From assembly GCA_016463225.1 (NCBI GenBank), contig JAEMRT010000017.1:1-64000 (forward strand): 64,000 nucleotides of DNA. The letters are read 5' to 3'. This stretch comes from Sphingopyxis sp. (GTDB lineage: Bacteria; Pseudomonadota; Alphaproteobacteria; Sphingomonadales; Sphingomonadaceae). Position numbers and translations under genes: made by a program. Under the pieces are notes generated by a model. The model was not told where the DNA came from, searched no databases, and worked only from the letters and a program-made list of their open reading frames with translations. Positions 9,387-18,892 of the stretch are shown here, piece by piece. Numbering within the stretch: position 1 is the stretch's first letter; every line of letters starts with the position of its first letter.

Positions 9387-10529
9387 ATGACTGAAACCGA
9401 ACAGCTGGACGAAGACGTCGCGATCGCGGCTGCGACCGAAGCGCTGCCGCTCGACGCGTGGCATCGCGAAAAGGGCGGCCGTATGGTCGAATTCGCCGGT
9501 TACTGGATGCCGATCCAGTATGAAGGCATCATGGCCGAGCATCTGTGGGTGCGTGAAAACGCAGGTCTGTTCGACGTCAGCCACATGGGGCAGCTGGCGC
9601 TTTCGGGCGACAATGTCGCCGAAGCGCTCGAAACCCTCGTCCCCGGCGATATCTCGGCGCTGAAGCCCGGACGGATGCGTTATTCGCTGCTGCTCGATGA
9701 GGATGGCGGCATCCTCGACGATTTGATGATCACCAACGAGGGTGACCAGTATGGCATCGTCGTCAACGGCGCGGTCAAGTGGGACGACATCGGCTATCTG
9801 CGCGAAAACCTGCCCGACGACATCACGCTCAACCACAACGAAGATTACGGCCTGCTCGCGTTGCAGGGGCCGAAAGCCGTGGATGCGCTGGCGCGGCTGG
9901 TGCCCGAGGCCGCGGGCCTTGTGTTCATGCAGGCGACGCGTGCGACGTGGAACGGCCATGCCATTGCGATCAGCCGCTCGGGCTATACCGGCGAGGACGG
10001 CTTCGAGATTTCGCTGCCCAATGAAGCGCTGACCGATTTTGCCGACGCGCTGTGCGCGATGGACGAGGTCAAGCCGATCGGCCTCGGCGCGCGCGATTCG
10101 CTGCGGCTCGAGGCAGGGTTGCCGCTCTATGGTCATGATCTCGATCCGGCGATCGATCCGGTCGAAGGCGACCTGGCGTTCGCGATCAGCAAGCGCCGCC
10201 GCGAGGAAGGCGGTTTTCCGGGCGCGGCGCGCATCCTGGGCCATCTCGCCGACGGGAGTTCGCGCAAGCGCGTCGGGCTGCTGGTCGACGGCAAAATGCC
10301 GGTGCGCGAAGGCGCCAAGCTGTTCGACGGCAACACCGAAATCGGTGTCGTGACGTCGGGCGGTTTCGCGCCCAGCGTCGGCGCGCCGATTGCGATGGGC
10401 TATGTGCCGACCGGGCTGTCGGCGCCGGGCACCGCGGTCGCCGCTGAGGTGCGCGGCAAGCGGGTGCATTGCACCGTCGCGGCCATGCCCTTTGTGCCAC
10501 ATAATTATGTTCGTAAAACAGGAGCTTGA
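9387..10529 (+). CDS. gcvT: glycine cleavage system T protein (aminomethyltransferase)
   Basis: GcvT transfers the aminomethyl carbon from the lipoyl arm of GcvH to tetrahydrofolate and releases ammonia. The 380-residue product has LPLDAWHREKGGRMVEFAGYWMPIQY near the start and GLFDVSHMGQLALSG, with the folate-binding region ISRSGYTGEDGFEIS. ARDSLRLEAGLPLYGHDLD is the C-terminal signature. I place the start at ATG 9387 because cgggag is well spaced before it; the ORF track's 9330 start begins inside the riboswitch expression platform. gcvH follows after 3 bp. Confidence 0.95.
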   Translation: MTETEQLDEDVAIAAATEALPLDAWHREKGGRMVEFAGYWMPIQYEGIMAEHLWVRENAGLFDVSHMGQLALSGDNVAEALETLVPGDISALKPGRMRYSLLLDEDGGILDDLMITNEGDQYGIVVNGAVKWDDIGYLRENLPDDITLNHNEDYGLLALQGPKAVDALARLVPEAAGLVFMQATRATWNGHAIAISRSGYTGEDGFEISLPNEALTDFADALCAMDEVKPIGLGARDSLRLEAGLPLYGHDLDPAIDPVEGDLAFAISKRRREEGGFPGAARILGHLADGSSRKRVGLLVDGKMPVREGAKLFDGNTEIGVVTSGGFAPSVGAPIAMGYVPTGLSAPGTAVAAEVRGKRVHCTVAAMPFVPHNYVRKTGA

Positions 10530-10532
10530 GCG

Positions 10533-10904
10533 ATGCCGCGTTATTATACCGAAGAACATGAGTGGATCGATGTCGACGGTGACGTCGCGACGGTCGGCAT
10601 CACCGATTTCGCGCAGGGCCAGCTTGGCGACATCGTGTTCGTCGAGGTTCCCGATACCGGCGCCGAGCTGAGCCAGGGCGGCGACGCCGCGGTGGTCGAA
10701 TCGGTAAAGGCGGCGAGCGACGTCTATGCCCCCGTCGACGGCATCGTGACCGAAGGCAACGGCCAGCTCGAGGAAGATCCCGCGCTCGTCAATTCGGACC
10801 CCGAGGGCGAAGGCTGGTTCTTCCGCCTCGCGCTCAGCGACAAGGGCCAGCTCGACGGGTTGATGGACGCGACCGCGTACAAAGCCTTCTGCGACGCGCT
10901 TTAA
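10533..10904 (+). CDS. gcvH: glycine cleavage system H protein (lipoyl carrier)
   Basis: GcvH is the 123-residue lipoylated shuttle between the P, T and L proteins. The lipoyl-lysine motif [17 protein letters not shown] is present, with [37 protein letters not shown] at the N-terminus and [16 protein letters not shown] downstream, all typical. It follows gcvT by 3 bp. A palindromic repeat separates it from the rest of the gcv genes. Confidence 0.96.
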   Translation: MPRYYTEEHEWIDVDGDVATVGITDFAQGQLGDIVFVEVPDTGAELSQGGDAAVVESVKAASDVYAPVDGIVTEGNGQLEEDPALVNSDPEGEGWFFRLALSDKGQLDGLMDATAYKAFCDAL

Positions 10905-10909
10905 GTTCA

Positions 10910-11015
10910 GTCCCCCTCCCGCGTACGGGAGGGGTTAGGGGAGGGCCTGTCGGGGGACAGGTCTCTCTTTCGGACAAGCCCTCCCCCGACCCCTCCCGCA
11001 CGCGGGAGGGGGGAG
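10910..11015. repeat. REP-like palindromic element between gcvH and the next gene
   Basis: Two short palindromes in inverted orientation flank a spacer. The left arm is ccctcccgcgtacgggaggggttaggggaggg, and the right arm is ccctcccccgacccctcccgcacgcgggaggg. The C-rich stem is typical of dispersed intergenic repeats in sphingomonads. In RNA it would fold strongly and could attenuate transcription or protect the gcvTH message end. It ends about 45 bp before the downstream start codon. Confidence 0.75.
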
Positions 11016-11059
11016 ATCATGCCATCGCCGCCACCGCCGCCCTTGCCAATTGCCGCCTG

Positions 11060-11842
11060 ATGGTGGCGACGCCCATCTATGAAGGGGCGCAGGGCACCTA
11101 TGTCCGCGCCGCGCTGGCGCTGGCGCTGCGCGCGCAGGCGATGGGCATTTCGGTGCGGTTCGAATTCATCCTCTACCAGCCGTCGATCACCCGTGCGCGC
11201 AACATGCTGGCGGCGATGTTCCTCGCCAGCGACTGTACCCACATGCTGTTCGTCGATTCCGACATCGACTTTTCGGCTGACGATGTGTTTTCGATGATCG
11301 AAGCAATGGCGGCGCACCCCGAATGCGGCGTCCTGGGGGGCGCCTATCCGCGGCGGATGATCAACTGGGCCAATGTCGCGCGCGCGGTCGAGCAGGGGCT
11401 GGCGAAGGATAATCCCGCTGATCTGGCGCGCTACGCCGGTGACTTCGCGCTGCATTTCCTGCACCCCAACCAGAATTTCCAGATGACCGATCTGGTCGAG
11501 CTGGCGCGGCTCGGCACCGCCATGATGCTCATCCGCCGCGACGTGCTCGAGGGTATGTCGGCGGCGATGCCCGACCTCGTGTTCCGGCCCGACCCCGCCG
11601 AACGGCAGGCACATGGCGTTGGCGAAGTCGTACCCGCCTTTTTCTGTCCCTATATCGAGCCCGAAAGTCAGGCTCTGCTGTCGGACGACTACGCCTTTTG
11701 CCGCCGCGTTCGCGACGCCGGGTTTCGCATCTGGCTTGCACCATGGATTCGCACGACCCACGCCGGTCCGGCGATCTTTTCGGGCGCGCTTGCCGATACT
11801 GCCCAGCTTTTTTCCCAAAAACCAGCTTCTTCTGCGGAGTAG
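11060..11842 (+). CDS. GT-A fold glycosyltransferase-like protein inside the gcv operon
   Basis: The 260-residue product starts VATPIYEGAQGTYVRAALALALRAQ and carries MLFVDSDIDF, a DxD-like nucleotide-sugar/metal site, plus RARNMLAAMFL and a late DDYAFCRRVRDAGFRIWLAP block. This is the pattern of family 2-like GT-A proteins. No membrane helix is seen. It lies between gcvH and gcvPA, 3 bp before gcvPA, so it is probably co-transcribed. The frame stays open upstream into the palindromic repeat (HAIAATAALANCRL before the ATG), so the true N-terminus is uncertain. Acceptor and donor are unknown. Confidence 0.65.
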   Translation: MVATPIYEGAQGTYVRAALALALRAQAMGISVRFEFILYQPSITRARNMLAAMFLASDCTHMLFVDSDIDFSADDVFSMIEAMAAHPECGVLGGAYPRRMINWANVARAVEQGLAKDNPADLARYAGDFALHFLHPNQNFQMTDLVELARLGTAMMLIRRDVLEGMSAAMPDLVFRPDPAERQAHGVGEVVPAFFCPYIEPESQALLSDDYAFCRRVRDAGFRIWLAPWIRTTHAGPAIFSGALADTAQLFSQKPASSAE

Positions 11843-11845
11843 TTC

Positions 11846-13204
11846 ATGCGTTACCTCCCCCTTACCGCCGACGACCGGAGTGCGATGCTCGCGACCATCG
11901 GTGCGGCATCGATCGATGATCTATTCGCCGATGTTCCCACCGCAGCGCGGCTCGATGGTCCGATCGCGGGCCTGCCGATGCAGGCGAGCGAGCTTGCGGT
12001 CGAGCGGCATATGGCGGCGTTGTCACGCCAGAACCGCGCCGCGGGCGACGGTCCGTTCTTCCTTGGCGCGGGTGCGTATCGCCACCATGTTCCCGCCAGC
12101 GTCGATCATCTGATCCAGCGCGGCGAATTCCTGACCGCCTACACACCCTATCAGCCCGAAATCGCGCAGGGCACGCTCCAGATGCTGTTCGAGTTCCAGT
12201 CGCAGGTCGCGCGCCTGCTCGGCACCGATGTCGCCAATGCGTCGATGTACGACGGCTCGACCGCGTGCTGGGAAGCGATCGTCATGGCGCGGCGGATCAC
12301 CAAGCGCGGCAAGGCGCTGCTGTCGACCGGGCTCCACCCGCATTATCGCAGCGTCGCGCGCACAATGGCGAAATATACCGGCGATGTGCTGGTCGATGGC
12401 GACCCCAGCCTCGACGCCAGCACCGACTGGGCAGCGCTTGCCGCCTCGATCGACAAGGAAACGAGCTGCGTCGTCGTTCAATATCCCGACATTCTCGGCC
12501 GCATCGACGATATGACCGCGCTGGCCGCGGCGTGTCAGGCGGCGGGGGCGCTGCTGATCGCGGTGGTCACCGAACCCGTCGCGCTCGGCCTGATCAAGGC
12601 GCCGGGTGAAATGGGCGCCGACATCGTGGTCGGTGAAGGGCAGTCGATCGGCGTCGGATTGCAGTTCGGCGGCCCCTATGTCGGCCTGTTCGCGTGCAAG
12701 ACCAAATATGTTCGGCAGATGCCCGGTCGTCTGTGCGGCGAGACGGTCGATGCCAATGGCAAGCGCGGCTTTGTGCTGACGCTGTCGACGCGCGAGCAGC
12801 ATATTCGCCGTGAGAAAGCGACGAGCAATATCTGCACCAATTCAGGGCTTTGCGCGTTAGCTTTCAGTATCCATATGACGCTTCTTGGCGAAGCGGGTCT
12901 GCGCCAGCTGGCGGCGATCAATCATGCGCGGGCAAAGGCGGCGGCGACCGAACTGGTCAGGATTCCCGGCGTGTCGCTACTCAATACCAGCTATTTCAAC
13001 GAATTCACCCTGCTGCTGCCGACCGAGGCGCGGCCGGTGATCCACAAATTGGCTGAACGCGATATCCTCGGCGGCGTGTCGCTCGGGCGGCTCTATCCCG
13101 ACAACGCCGGCCTTGCGAACGGCCTCGTCGTCGCGGTCACCGAAACCGTCACCGAGGCGGATATTTCCGCCTTTGCTGCCGCTCTGAAGGAGGTGCTGGC
13201 ATGA
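11846..13204 (+). CDS. gcvPA: glycine dehydrogenase (decarboxylating) subunit 1
   Basis: The 452-residue alpha subunit of the split P protein works with subunit 2 in PLP-dependent glycine decarboxylation. Signatures are [74 protein letters not shown] and the C-terminal [23 protein letters not shown]. Length is normal. The start follows the glycosyltransferase stop by 3 bp and the end overlaps gcvPB by 4 bp (ATGA). Confidence 0.96.
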   Translation: MRYLPLTADDRSAMLATIGAASIDDLFADVPTAARLDGPIAGLPMQASELAVERHMAALSRQNRAAGDGPFFLGAGAYRHHVPASVDHLIQRGEFLTAYTPYQPEIAQGTLQMLFEFQSQVARLLGTDVANASMYDGSTACWEAIVMARRITKRGKALLSTGLHPHYRSVARTMAKYTGDVLVDGDPSLDASTDWAALAASIDKETSCVVVQYPDILGRIDDMTALAAACQAAGALLIAVVTEPVALGLIKAPGEMGADIVVGEGQSIGVGLQFGGPYVGLFACKTKYVRQMPGRLCGETVDANGKRGFVLTLSTREQHIRREKATSNICTNSGLCALAFSIHMTLLGEAGLRQLAAINHARAKAAATELVRIPGVSLLNTSYFNEFTLLLPTEARPVIHKLAERDILGGVSLGRLYPDNAGLANGLVVAVTETVTEADISAFAAALKEVLA

Positions 13205-14757
13205 GCGCGCTCAACCCCGCCGGCTGGCGCCCCGAAATGACCGCCGCGGGCGGCGTCGATGACACCACCACTTTCACCGGCAACCGCGCGCTGATGCTCG
13301 AGGAGGCGCTGATCTTCGAGATTGGCTCGACCGAAACCACCGGCGTCGATTTCGACGAAGCCGCACCCGCCGCCGACCTTGGCGCGCTGGCGCGCACCGC
13401 GCCGATCGGCCTGCCGGGGCTGAGCGAAGCCGAAACGGTGCGCCACTATACGCGCCTGTCGCGGCAGAATTACGCGATCGACCTCGGCCTGTTCCCCCTC
13501 GGCAGCTGCACGATGAAGCACAACCCGCGCCTCAACGAAAAGGTCGCACGGATGCCGGGCTTTGCCGACGCGCATCCGTTGCAGCCGCAGGAGACCGTGC
13601 AGGGCGCCTATGCGGTGATCCACGAGCTCGCCGAATGGCTGATCACGCTGACCGGCATGCACAGCGTCGCAATGTCGCCCAAGGCGGGCGCGCATGGTGA
13701 GCTTTGCGGCATCCTGTGCATCAAGGCGGCGCTGGAAGCGCGCGGCGAAGACCGCCGCGTGATCCTCGTCCCCGAAAGCGCGCACGGCACCAACCCGGCG
13801 ACTGCGGCGTTCGCAGGCTTCACGGTCGAGGATATTCCGGCGACCGAAGCAGGGCGCGTCAATCTCGAAGCCCTAAAGGCGCGGCTTGGCCCCGACGTCG
13901 CCGGGGTGATGATCACCAACCCGAACACCTGCGGGCTGTTTGAGCGCGACATGAAGGCGATCTCGGACGCGGTGCATGCGGTGGGCGGTTATGTCTATTG
14001 CGACGGTGCCAATTTCAACGCGATCGTCGGCCGGGTGCGTCCCGGCGACCTCGGCGTCGATGCGATGCACATCAACCTCCACAAGACCTTCTCGACCCCG
14101 CACGGTGGCGGCGGGCCGGGTTCGGGGCCGGTGGTGCTGTCCGAGGCGCTCGCACCTTTCGCGCCTTTGCCCTTCGTCACGAAACACGCTGAGGGCTTCC
14201 GCCTGATCGAAGAGGAAAGCGCGGGCGAGGATCATCCGCAGACTTTCGGCCGCATGACCGCGTTCCACGGCCAGATGGGCATGTTCACCCGCGCGCTGAC
14301 CTATATCCTCAGCCATGGTGCTGACGGGCTCAAGCAGGTCGCCGAGGATGCGGTGCTCAACGCGAACTATGTCCTGCGCAGTCTGGACGATGTGCTCGAC
14401 GCGCCGTTCGCGGCGTCGGGACCGTGCATGCACGAGGCATTGTTCAGCGACAAAGGCCTCGCCGAAGGCTTCTCGACGCTCGACATCGCCAAGGGGCTGA
14501 TCGACGAGGGTTTTCACCCGATGACGGTCTATTTCCCGCTCGTCGTCCATGGCGCGATGCTCGTCGAGCCGACCGAGACCGAGAGCAAGGCGGCGCTCGA
14601 CCAGTTCATCGGCGCGCTGCGCAGCATCGCGATGCGCGCGCGCAATGGCGACCCGGCGCTGAAAACCGCCCCGCATTTCGCGCCGCGCGCACGGCTCGAC
14701 GAGACGGCGGCGGCGCGCAAGCCGATCCTGGCGTGGAGCGAGACCGGGGGCAGTTGA
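13201..14757 (+). CDS. gcvPB: glycine dehydrogenase (decarboxylating) subunit 2
   Basis: The 518-residue beta subunit carries the PLP lysine of the split P protein in [45 protein letters not shown] and [18 protein letters not shown] are further family blocks. With gcvPA, gcvT and gcvH it provides the cleavage system; dihydrolipoyl dehydrogenase is not in the window. It overlaps gcvPA by 4 bp and its stop overlaps a TTG that probably starts the next small gene. Confidence 0.96.
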   Translation: MSALNPAGWRPEMTAAGGVDDTTTFTGNRALMLEEALIFEIGSTETTGVDFDEAAPAADLGALARTAPIGLPGLSEAETVRHYTRLSRQNYAIDLGLFPLGSCTMKHNPRLNEKVARMPGFADAHPLQPQETVQGAYAVIHELAEWLITLTGMHSVAMSPKAGAHGELCGILCIKAALEARGEDRRVILVPESAHGTNPATAAFAGFTVEDIPATEAGRVNLEALKARLGPDVAGVMITNPNTCGLFERDMKAISDAVHAVGGYVYCDGANFNAIVGRVRPGDLGVDAMHINLHKTFSTPHGGGGPGSGPVVLSEALAPFAPLPFVTKHAEGFRLIEEESAGEDHPQTFGRMTAFHGQMGMFTRALTYILSHGADGLKQVAEDAVLNANYVLRSLDDVLDAPFAASGPCMHEALFSDKGLAEGFSTLDIAKGLIDEGFHPMTVYFPLVVHGAMLVEPTETESKAALDQFIGALRSIAMRARNGDPALKTAPHFAPRARLDETAAARKPILAWSETGGS

Positions 14758-15092
14758 GCGCGGACGGCCAAAGCGGCGCGCCGCACGGCGACGTTGGCTG
14801 CTTCGCCGCCAGCGCGCTGTTCGCGGTCGTCTTCGCCATCGTCTGGCTCGCCGCGATCACGCTCTACGGCCTGATCGTGGAGCAGTGGGAGCTGGTCCGC
14901 GTTCGCCGCGAGTTCAGCTATGACTGGGTGTTTCTCTATGCCCCGCTGATCGCGATCGGGTGCGGCACGGCACTGGTGCTCGTCGCGGCGCGGCGCTTCC
15001 CGGCGGCGCGCGTTACCATGCTGATCGTCGTCACCGGGCTGATCGCCTTGTTCGGCGGCCTGTCGCTGTTCGGGCTTGGCGGGCTGGTCTAG
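14754..15092 (+). CDS. small three-helix membrane protein
   Basis: The frame gives a product of about 112 residues with three membrane segments: FAASALFAVVFAIVWLAAITLYGLIV, WVFLYAPLIAIGCGTALVLVAA and MLIVVTGLIALFGGLSLFGLGGLV. The ORF track shows it only as the tail of a longer ORF whose first half is an antiphase shadow of gcvPB. I choose TTG 14754, which overlaps the gcvPB stop (TTGA), as the likely coupled start. No family is recognised. Its place in a run of small membrane genes is the only context. Confidence 0.55.
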   Translation: MSADGQSGAPHGDVGCFAASALFAVVFAIVWLAAITLYGLIVEQWELVRVRREFSYDWVFLYAPLIAIGCGTALVLVAARRFPAARVTMLIVVTGLIALFGGLSLFGLGGLV

Positions 15093-15125
15093 CGCTGGCA
15101 AGAAGCAGCTGGGGGGGAAGCGGCC

Positions 15126-15779
15126 ATGACTAGCGGACAGGAACGGCTCGACGCGTTCACCGACGCGGCCTTTGCCTTTGCGGTTACACTGATGGTTGCC
15201 GGCACCGGCGGCATGGCGCCCGACTATCGCCAGCTCGAAGCCGCGATCGCCGGAGCGCCCAGCTTTGCAATCGCCTTTGCGATCATCGCCATGTTCTGGC
15301 TCGCGCATGTTCGCGCGCGGCGAATGGTCGGCAACGGCGACTGGCGCTTTATGCTGCTCACCCTCGCGCTCGTTTTCACCGTTCTCCTTTATGTTCATCC
15401 GCTGCGCGCGATGGCATCGAGTTTTGCCGCCTTCGTCACCGGCAACGCCAATGATTATGGTGGCCGGCTGGGACAGATGTTCGCGCTTTACGGCGCCGGC
15501 TTTATCCTGATGTCATTGCTGACCGCAGGTCTTTTCGCTACGGCCCGCCGCAACCCGGACCTGGACGCTGCCGGGCACCGTGTGGCGCATGGCCAGACGA
15601 TCATCTGGCTCCTTCTTGTAGTAACGGGCTTGCTTTCAACGATAATGACCTTTTTTCGCGCGACGGTGCCTTTCGCGCCGATGATCTATGCCACGCTGCC
15701 GCTTACAATCGGCATTTTCGCCTCACGCTATCGCTGGTACGAACCCGCCGCAGCGGCGACAGAACAGGAGCAAACATGA
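15126..15779 (+). CDS. TMEM175/DUF1211-family membrane protein
   Basis: The 217-residue product begins SGQERLDAFTDAAFAFAVTLMVAGTG, close to the R-x-x-x-F-(S/T)-D-(A/G)-x-F-A-x-x-x-T-L-x-V signature of TMEM175-type potassium channels. About six membrane helices follow, including SFAIAFAIIAMFWLAHVRARR and IIWLLLVVTGLLSTIMTFFRATV. Bacterial members carry one six-helix repeat and form tetrameric potassium channels. Whether this one conducts potassium is inference. It overlaps the next gene by 4 bp. Confidence 0.75.
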   Translation: MTSGQERLDAFTDAAFAFAVTLMVAGTGGMAPDYRQLEAAIAGAPSFAIAFAIIAMFWLAHVRARRMVGNGDWRFMLLTLALVFTVLLYVHPLRAMASSFAAFVTGNANDYGGRLGQMFALYGAGFILMSLLTAGLFATARRNPDLDAAGHRVAHGQTIIWLLLVVTGLLSTIMTFFRATVPFAPMIYATLPLTIGIFASRYRWYEPAAAATEQEQT

Positions 15780-16222
15780 GCTGGGATACGATCTTTCTGC
15801 TCGTCAATTACTGGGCCTTTGCCGGCTGGATCGCGCTGGCGTTCCTGCCGCGTGGTCCCAAGATCCTCTCCGCGATTCTCTATGCCGGGGTGTTTCTGCT
15901 GTGCCTTGCCTACACCGTGATGATCGTCGGGTTCCTTAGCGGCGGCATCGATCCCGGCGGCCCCGGCGGCGGCGATTTCACGACGCTGGCGGGGGTGATG
16001 AAGCTGTTCGACAGCCCCGGCGGCGCAACACTGGGGTGGACGCATTATCTGGCGTTCGACCTGTTTACGGGGATGTGGATTGCGCGCGATGCGGACAACA
16101 AGGGGTTCAGCCGCATCGTGCAATTTCCCTTCCTGTTCCTGACCCTGATGGTCGGCCCGGTCGGACTGCTGGCGTGGCTGATCGTGCGCGAACGCCGCGC
16201 GCGGGCGCAGGCCAAAGCCTGA
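15776..16222 (+). CDS. ABA4-like (DUF4281) membrane protein
   Basis: The 148-residue product has four predicted membrane helices. It carries the family block GWTHYLAFDLFTGMWIARDADNKGFSRIVQFPFLFLTLMVGPVGLLAWL, with the FTTLAGVMKLFDSPGGATLG loop before it. The plant homologue ABA4 is needed for neoxanthin synthesis, and bacterial members occur in carotenoid-making sphingomonads. No carotenoid gene is adjacent here, so the biochemical role is open. It is coupled to the TMEM175-like gene upstream and to the methyltransferase downstream (TGATG). Confidence 0.8.
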   Translation: MSWDTIFLLVNYWAFAGWIALAFLPRGPKILSAILYAGVFLLCLAYTVMIVGFLSGGIDPGGPGGGDFTTLAGVMKLFDSPGGATLGWTHYLAFDLFTGMWIARDADNKGFSRIVQFPFLFLTLMVGPVGLLAWLIVRERRARAQAKA

Positions 16223-16860
16223 TGGCATCGTCACCGCCGTGGATGCCCAGCGACGGCGGCAGCGACGACAAGCGTCACGCTCCCGCGACGTTGCGCAACC
16301 GCGATGCGATCGCGGCGGTACTCGCCGAGTGGCTGCCCGCGACGGGCACCGTGCTGGAGGTCGCGAGCGGTTCGGGCGAGCATATCGTCCATTTCGCGGC
16401 GACCTTCCCGGCGCTTGACTGGCAACCGAGCGACCCCGATCCGGCCGGACTGGTGTCGATCGCCGCGTGGTGCGTCGAAGCGGGGCTGGCGAATATCGCG
16501 CCGCCGCTCCCGCTCGATGCGTCGGCTGGCGACTGGCCGATCGAGCACGCCGACGCGATCCTGTGCATCAATATGGTGCATATCAGCCCGTGGGCCGCGA
16601 CGCTGGGATTGTTGTCGGGCACGGCGCGGCTGCTGGCAGGGGACGCGCCGCTGATCCTCTACGGTCCCTATATCGAACCCGACGTCCCCACCGCGGACAG
16701 CAACCTTGCCTTCGATGCCAGCCTCCGCGCACGTGATCCTGCGTGGGGGCTGCGCGAAGTCGATGACGTCAAGGCGGTCGCTGCGGCGGCCGGCCTGACC
16801 TTCGCCGAACGCCGCGCGATGCCCGCGAACAATCTGATGCTGCTCTTCCGCCGCACCTGA
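16222..16860 (+). CDS. DUF938 class I SAM-dependent methyltransferase-like protein
   Basis: The 212-residue product has the DUF938 signature: DDKRHAPATLRNRDAIAAVLAEWLP, then VLEVASGSGEHIVHFAATFPALDWQPSDPDP, the SAM-binding glycine motif. ILCINMVHISPW and YGPYIEPDVPTADSNLAFDASLRARDPAWGLRE are further family blocks. The start is the ATG overlapping the previous stop; the ORF track begins 62 codons upstream inside DUF4281. The substrate of the family is unknown. Confidence 0.85.
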   Translation: MASSPPWMPSDGGSDDKRHAPATLRNRDAIAAVLAEWLPATGTVLEVASGSGEHIVHFAATFPALDWQPSDPDPAGLVSIAAWCVEAGLANIAPPLPLDASAGDWPIEHADAILCINMVHISPWAATLGLLSGTARLLAGDAPLILYGPYIEPDVPTADSNLAFDASLRARDPAWGLREVDDVKAVAAAAGLTFAERRAMPANNLMLLFRRT

Positions 16861-16961
16861 CGTTGCTGACAGGGTTGTCGATACGCGCTTTACCTGCCGC
16901 GCACAGCCGCTAGCCTTTCCGCAATTGCACGCAAAAGATGCGATTCGAGGAGAGAGAGTCC

Positions 16962-18521
16962 ATGCCCCGCGACGTTTCGGAGCTTTTCACATTCGACGAA
17001 TTCCTGACCCATTGGGCCAGCGAGCGCGCCGACCGCGTTGCGCTGCGCGAAGAAGACCGTGTTTACACCTACGCCGAACTCGACGAAGCGACCGCGAAAG
17101 TCGCGTCGGCGCTGTTCGCGGCGGGGCTGCAAAAGGGCGACCGGATCGCGTGGATCGGCAAGAACAGCGACCTCTATTTCATCCTCTTCTTCGGCGCCGC
17201 GCGCGCTGGCATCGTGATGGCGCCCATCGGCTGGCGACTGTCGCCGACCGAATGGGCATTCATCGTCAACGATACGCAGGCCAAGATGGTGTTCGCGGGA
17301 CCGGGGTTCGAAACGCTCGCCGACCAGCTCGCTGGCAAGCTCGACCACGCCCCCACCATTGTCGAAGCCGCAGAGGCGCGGGCCATGGTCGCGGGGGCAG
17401 AGCGGACCGCCTTCGCGCCGTCGGGCACCGATGACGCGGTGCTTCAGCTCTACACCTCGGGCACCACCGGCAACCCCAAGGGCGCGGTGCTGTCGAACCG
17501 CAACCTCTTCGCGCTGCGCAAACATTCGAACGACCTCGACCTGCCATACACCAAATGGGAGGATGACGAGGCGGTGCTGGTCGCGATGCCGTGCGCGCAT
17601 ATCGGCGGCACCGGGCTGGGCATCATGGCACTGGCCGCGGGACTTCCCGGCATCATTCTCGCCGAATTCAATCCCGACGGGGTGTTCGACGCGGTCGAGC
17701 AGCATGGCGTGACGCGCTTTTTCATGGTCCCCGCGGCGCTGCAATTCCTGCTGATGCACCCGCGCTGCGCGACGGTCGATTACAGCCGCCTCAAATATAT
17801 CCTCTATGGCGCCGCGCCGATCCCGCTCGAATTGCTGCGCCAGTGCATCCAGATGTTCGGCGCGCAGTTTATCCAGGCTTATGGGATGACCGAAACCACC
17901 GGGACCATCTCGATGCTGCCGCCCGAAGATCATGACCCGGCGGGCAATGCGCGGATGCGCTCGGCGGGCAAGCCGCTGCCGGGGGTCGAGATCAAGATCC
18001 TTGGCCCCGATGGCGAGGAAGTCCCGGTCGGCGACGTCGGCGAGGTCGTCACCCGCTCGTCGAACAACATGCTCGGTTACTGGAACCTGCCCGACGCGAC
18101 CGCAAAAACGGTCAGCGCCGACGGCTGGATCCGCACCGGCGACGCGGGCTATCTCGACGATGACGGCTATTTGTTCATCCACGACCGGATGAAGGACATG
18201 ATCATCTCGGGCGGCGAGAATATCTATCCCGCCGAGGTCGAAAGCGCGATTTTCGGTCACCCTGCGGTGCAGGAGGTCGCGGTGTTCGGCATCCCCGACG
18301 ACAAATGGGGCGAGACAGTGAAGGCGGTGTGCGTGGCGAAACCCGGCATGACGATCGACGAAGCCGACATCATCGCCTGGACGCGCGAGCGCATTGCGCC
18401 GTTCAAATGCCCGCGCAGCGTCGATGTGATCGATGCGCTACCGCGGAATGCGAGCGGCAAGATTTTGCGCAAGGATTTGCGGGCGCCGTATTGGGCGGGA
18501 TATGCGCGGATGGTGAATTAA
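16962..18521 (+). CDS. acyl-CoA synthetase (AMP-forming ligase)
   Basis: The 519-residue enzyme activates a carboxylic acid to its acyl-CoA through an acyl-adenylate. The phosphate-binding loop LQLYTSGTTGNPKGAVLSN, the YGMTETTG motif, GWIRTGDAGYLDDDGYLFIHDRMKDMIISGGENIYPAEVE, and the C-terminal catalytic lysine region PRNASGKILRKDLR are all intact. I take ATG 16962 because gaggagagagag directly precedes it; the ORF track starts 8 codons earlier, inside that ribosome site. Chain length cannot be read from sequence. It stands alone, with an inverted repeat after it. Confidence 0.92.
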   Translation: MPRDVSELFTFDEFLTHWASERADRVALREEDRVYTYAELDEATAKVASALFAAGLQKGDRIAWIGKNSDLYFILFFGAARAGIVMAPIGWRLSPTEWAFIVNDTQAKMVFAGPGFETLADQLAGKLDHAPTIVEAAEARAMVAGAERTAFAPSGTDDAVLQLYTSGTTGNPKGAVLSNRNLFALRKHSNDLDLPYTKWEDDEAVLVAMPCAHIGGTGLGIMALAAGLPGIILAEFNPDGVFDAVEQHGVTRFFMVPAALQFLLMHPRCATVDYSRLKYILYGAAPIPLELLRQCIQMFGAQFIQAYGMTETTGTISMLPPEDHDPAGNARMRSAGKPLPGVEIKILGPDGEEVPVGDVGEVVTRSSNNMLGYWNLPDATAKTVSADGWIRTGDAGYLDDDGYLFIHDRMKDMIISGGENIYPAEVESAIFGHPAVQEVAVFGIPDDKWGETVKAVCVAKPGMTIDEADIIAWTRERIAPFKCPRSVDVIDALPRNASGKILRKDLRAPYWAGYARMVN

Positions 18522-18545
18522 GCGGCGGGTAGCGACCACAACCAG

Positions 18546-18636
18546 TCGTCGCCCCCGCGAAGGCGGGGGCCGCCTTCGGTTTACGCAGCATTGCAGGAAC
18601 AGGCGGCTAGCGGCCCCCGCCTTCGCGGGGGCGACG
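18546..18636. repeat. long inverted repeat with nested palindromes after the acyl-CoA synthetase
   Basis: The arm cgtcgcccccgcgaaggcgg at 18546 returns as its reverse complement ending at 18636, with a spacer of about 35 bp. Each arm is itself palindromic around gaaggc/gccttc. The right arm carries a few extra bases (ctagc) within the ggcgg-ggccccc junction. This is a typical mobile intergenic palindrome pair and would also serve as a strong bidirectional transcript end between the + synthetase and the - strand GST gene. Confidence 0.8.
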
Positions 18637-18892
18637 GTGTCGTTACGTCCGCTACCCACCCCAAAGTCGACATCCCCGACAATTAGGCCTTTCCTACATT
18701 ATCCGGCTGTGCCAGCCTTCATTTGGCGCCTTGATCCAGCACAGAAAGAGGTACCAATAGCGGCGCGCACAAGGCTGAACTTTCCTGAACTTTGGACCTT
18801 CCTGTGGCCCGCGTCGGCCTAGTCCCCGATCCGGCCCGTCTCAGTGCCAGTCGAGGGCACCGCGATCAAGAATGCCGCGCTAGCCTCAGCCG
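18637..18892. other. intergenic region without recognised gene
   Basis: I see no supported coding sequence in this stretch. The 61-codon ORF at 18637-18822 has no family resemblance or ribosome site and starts at the edge of the repeat. Confidence 0.5.
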
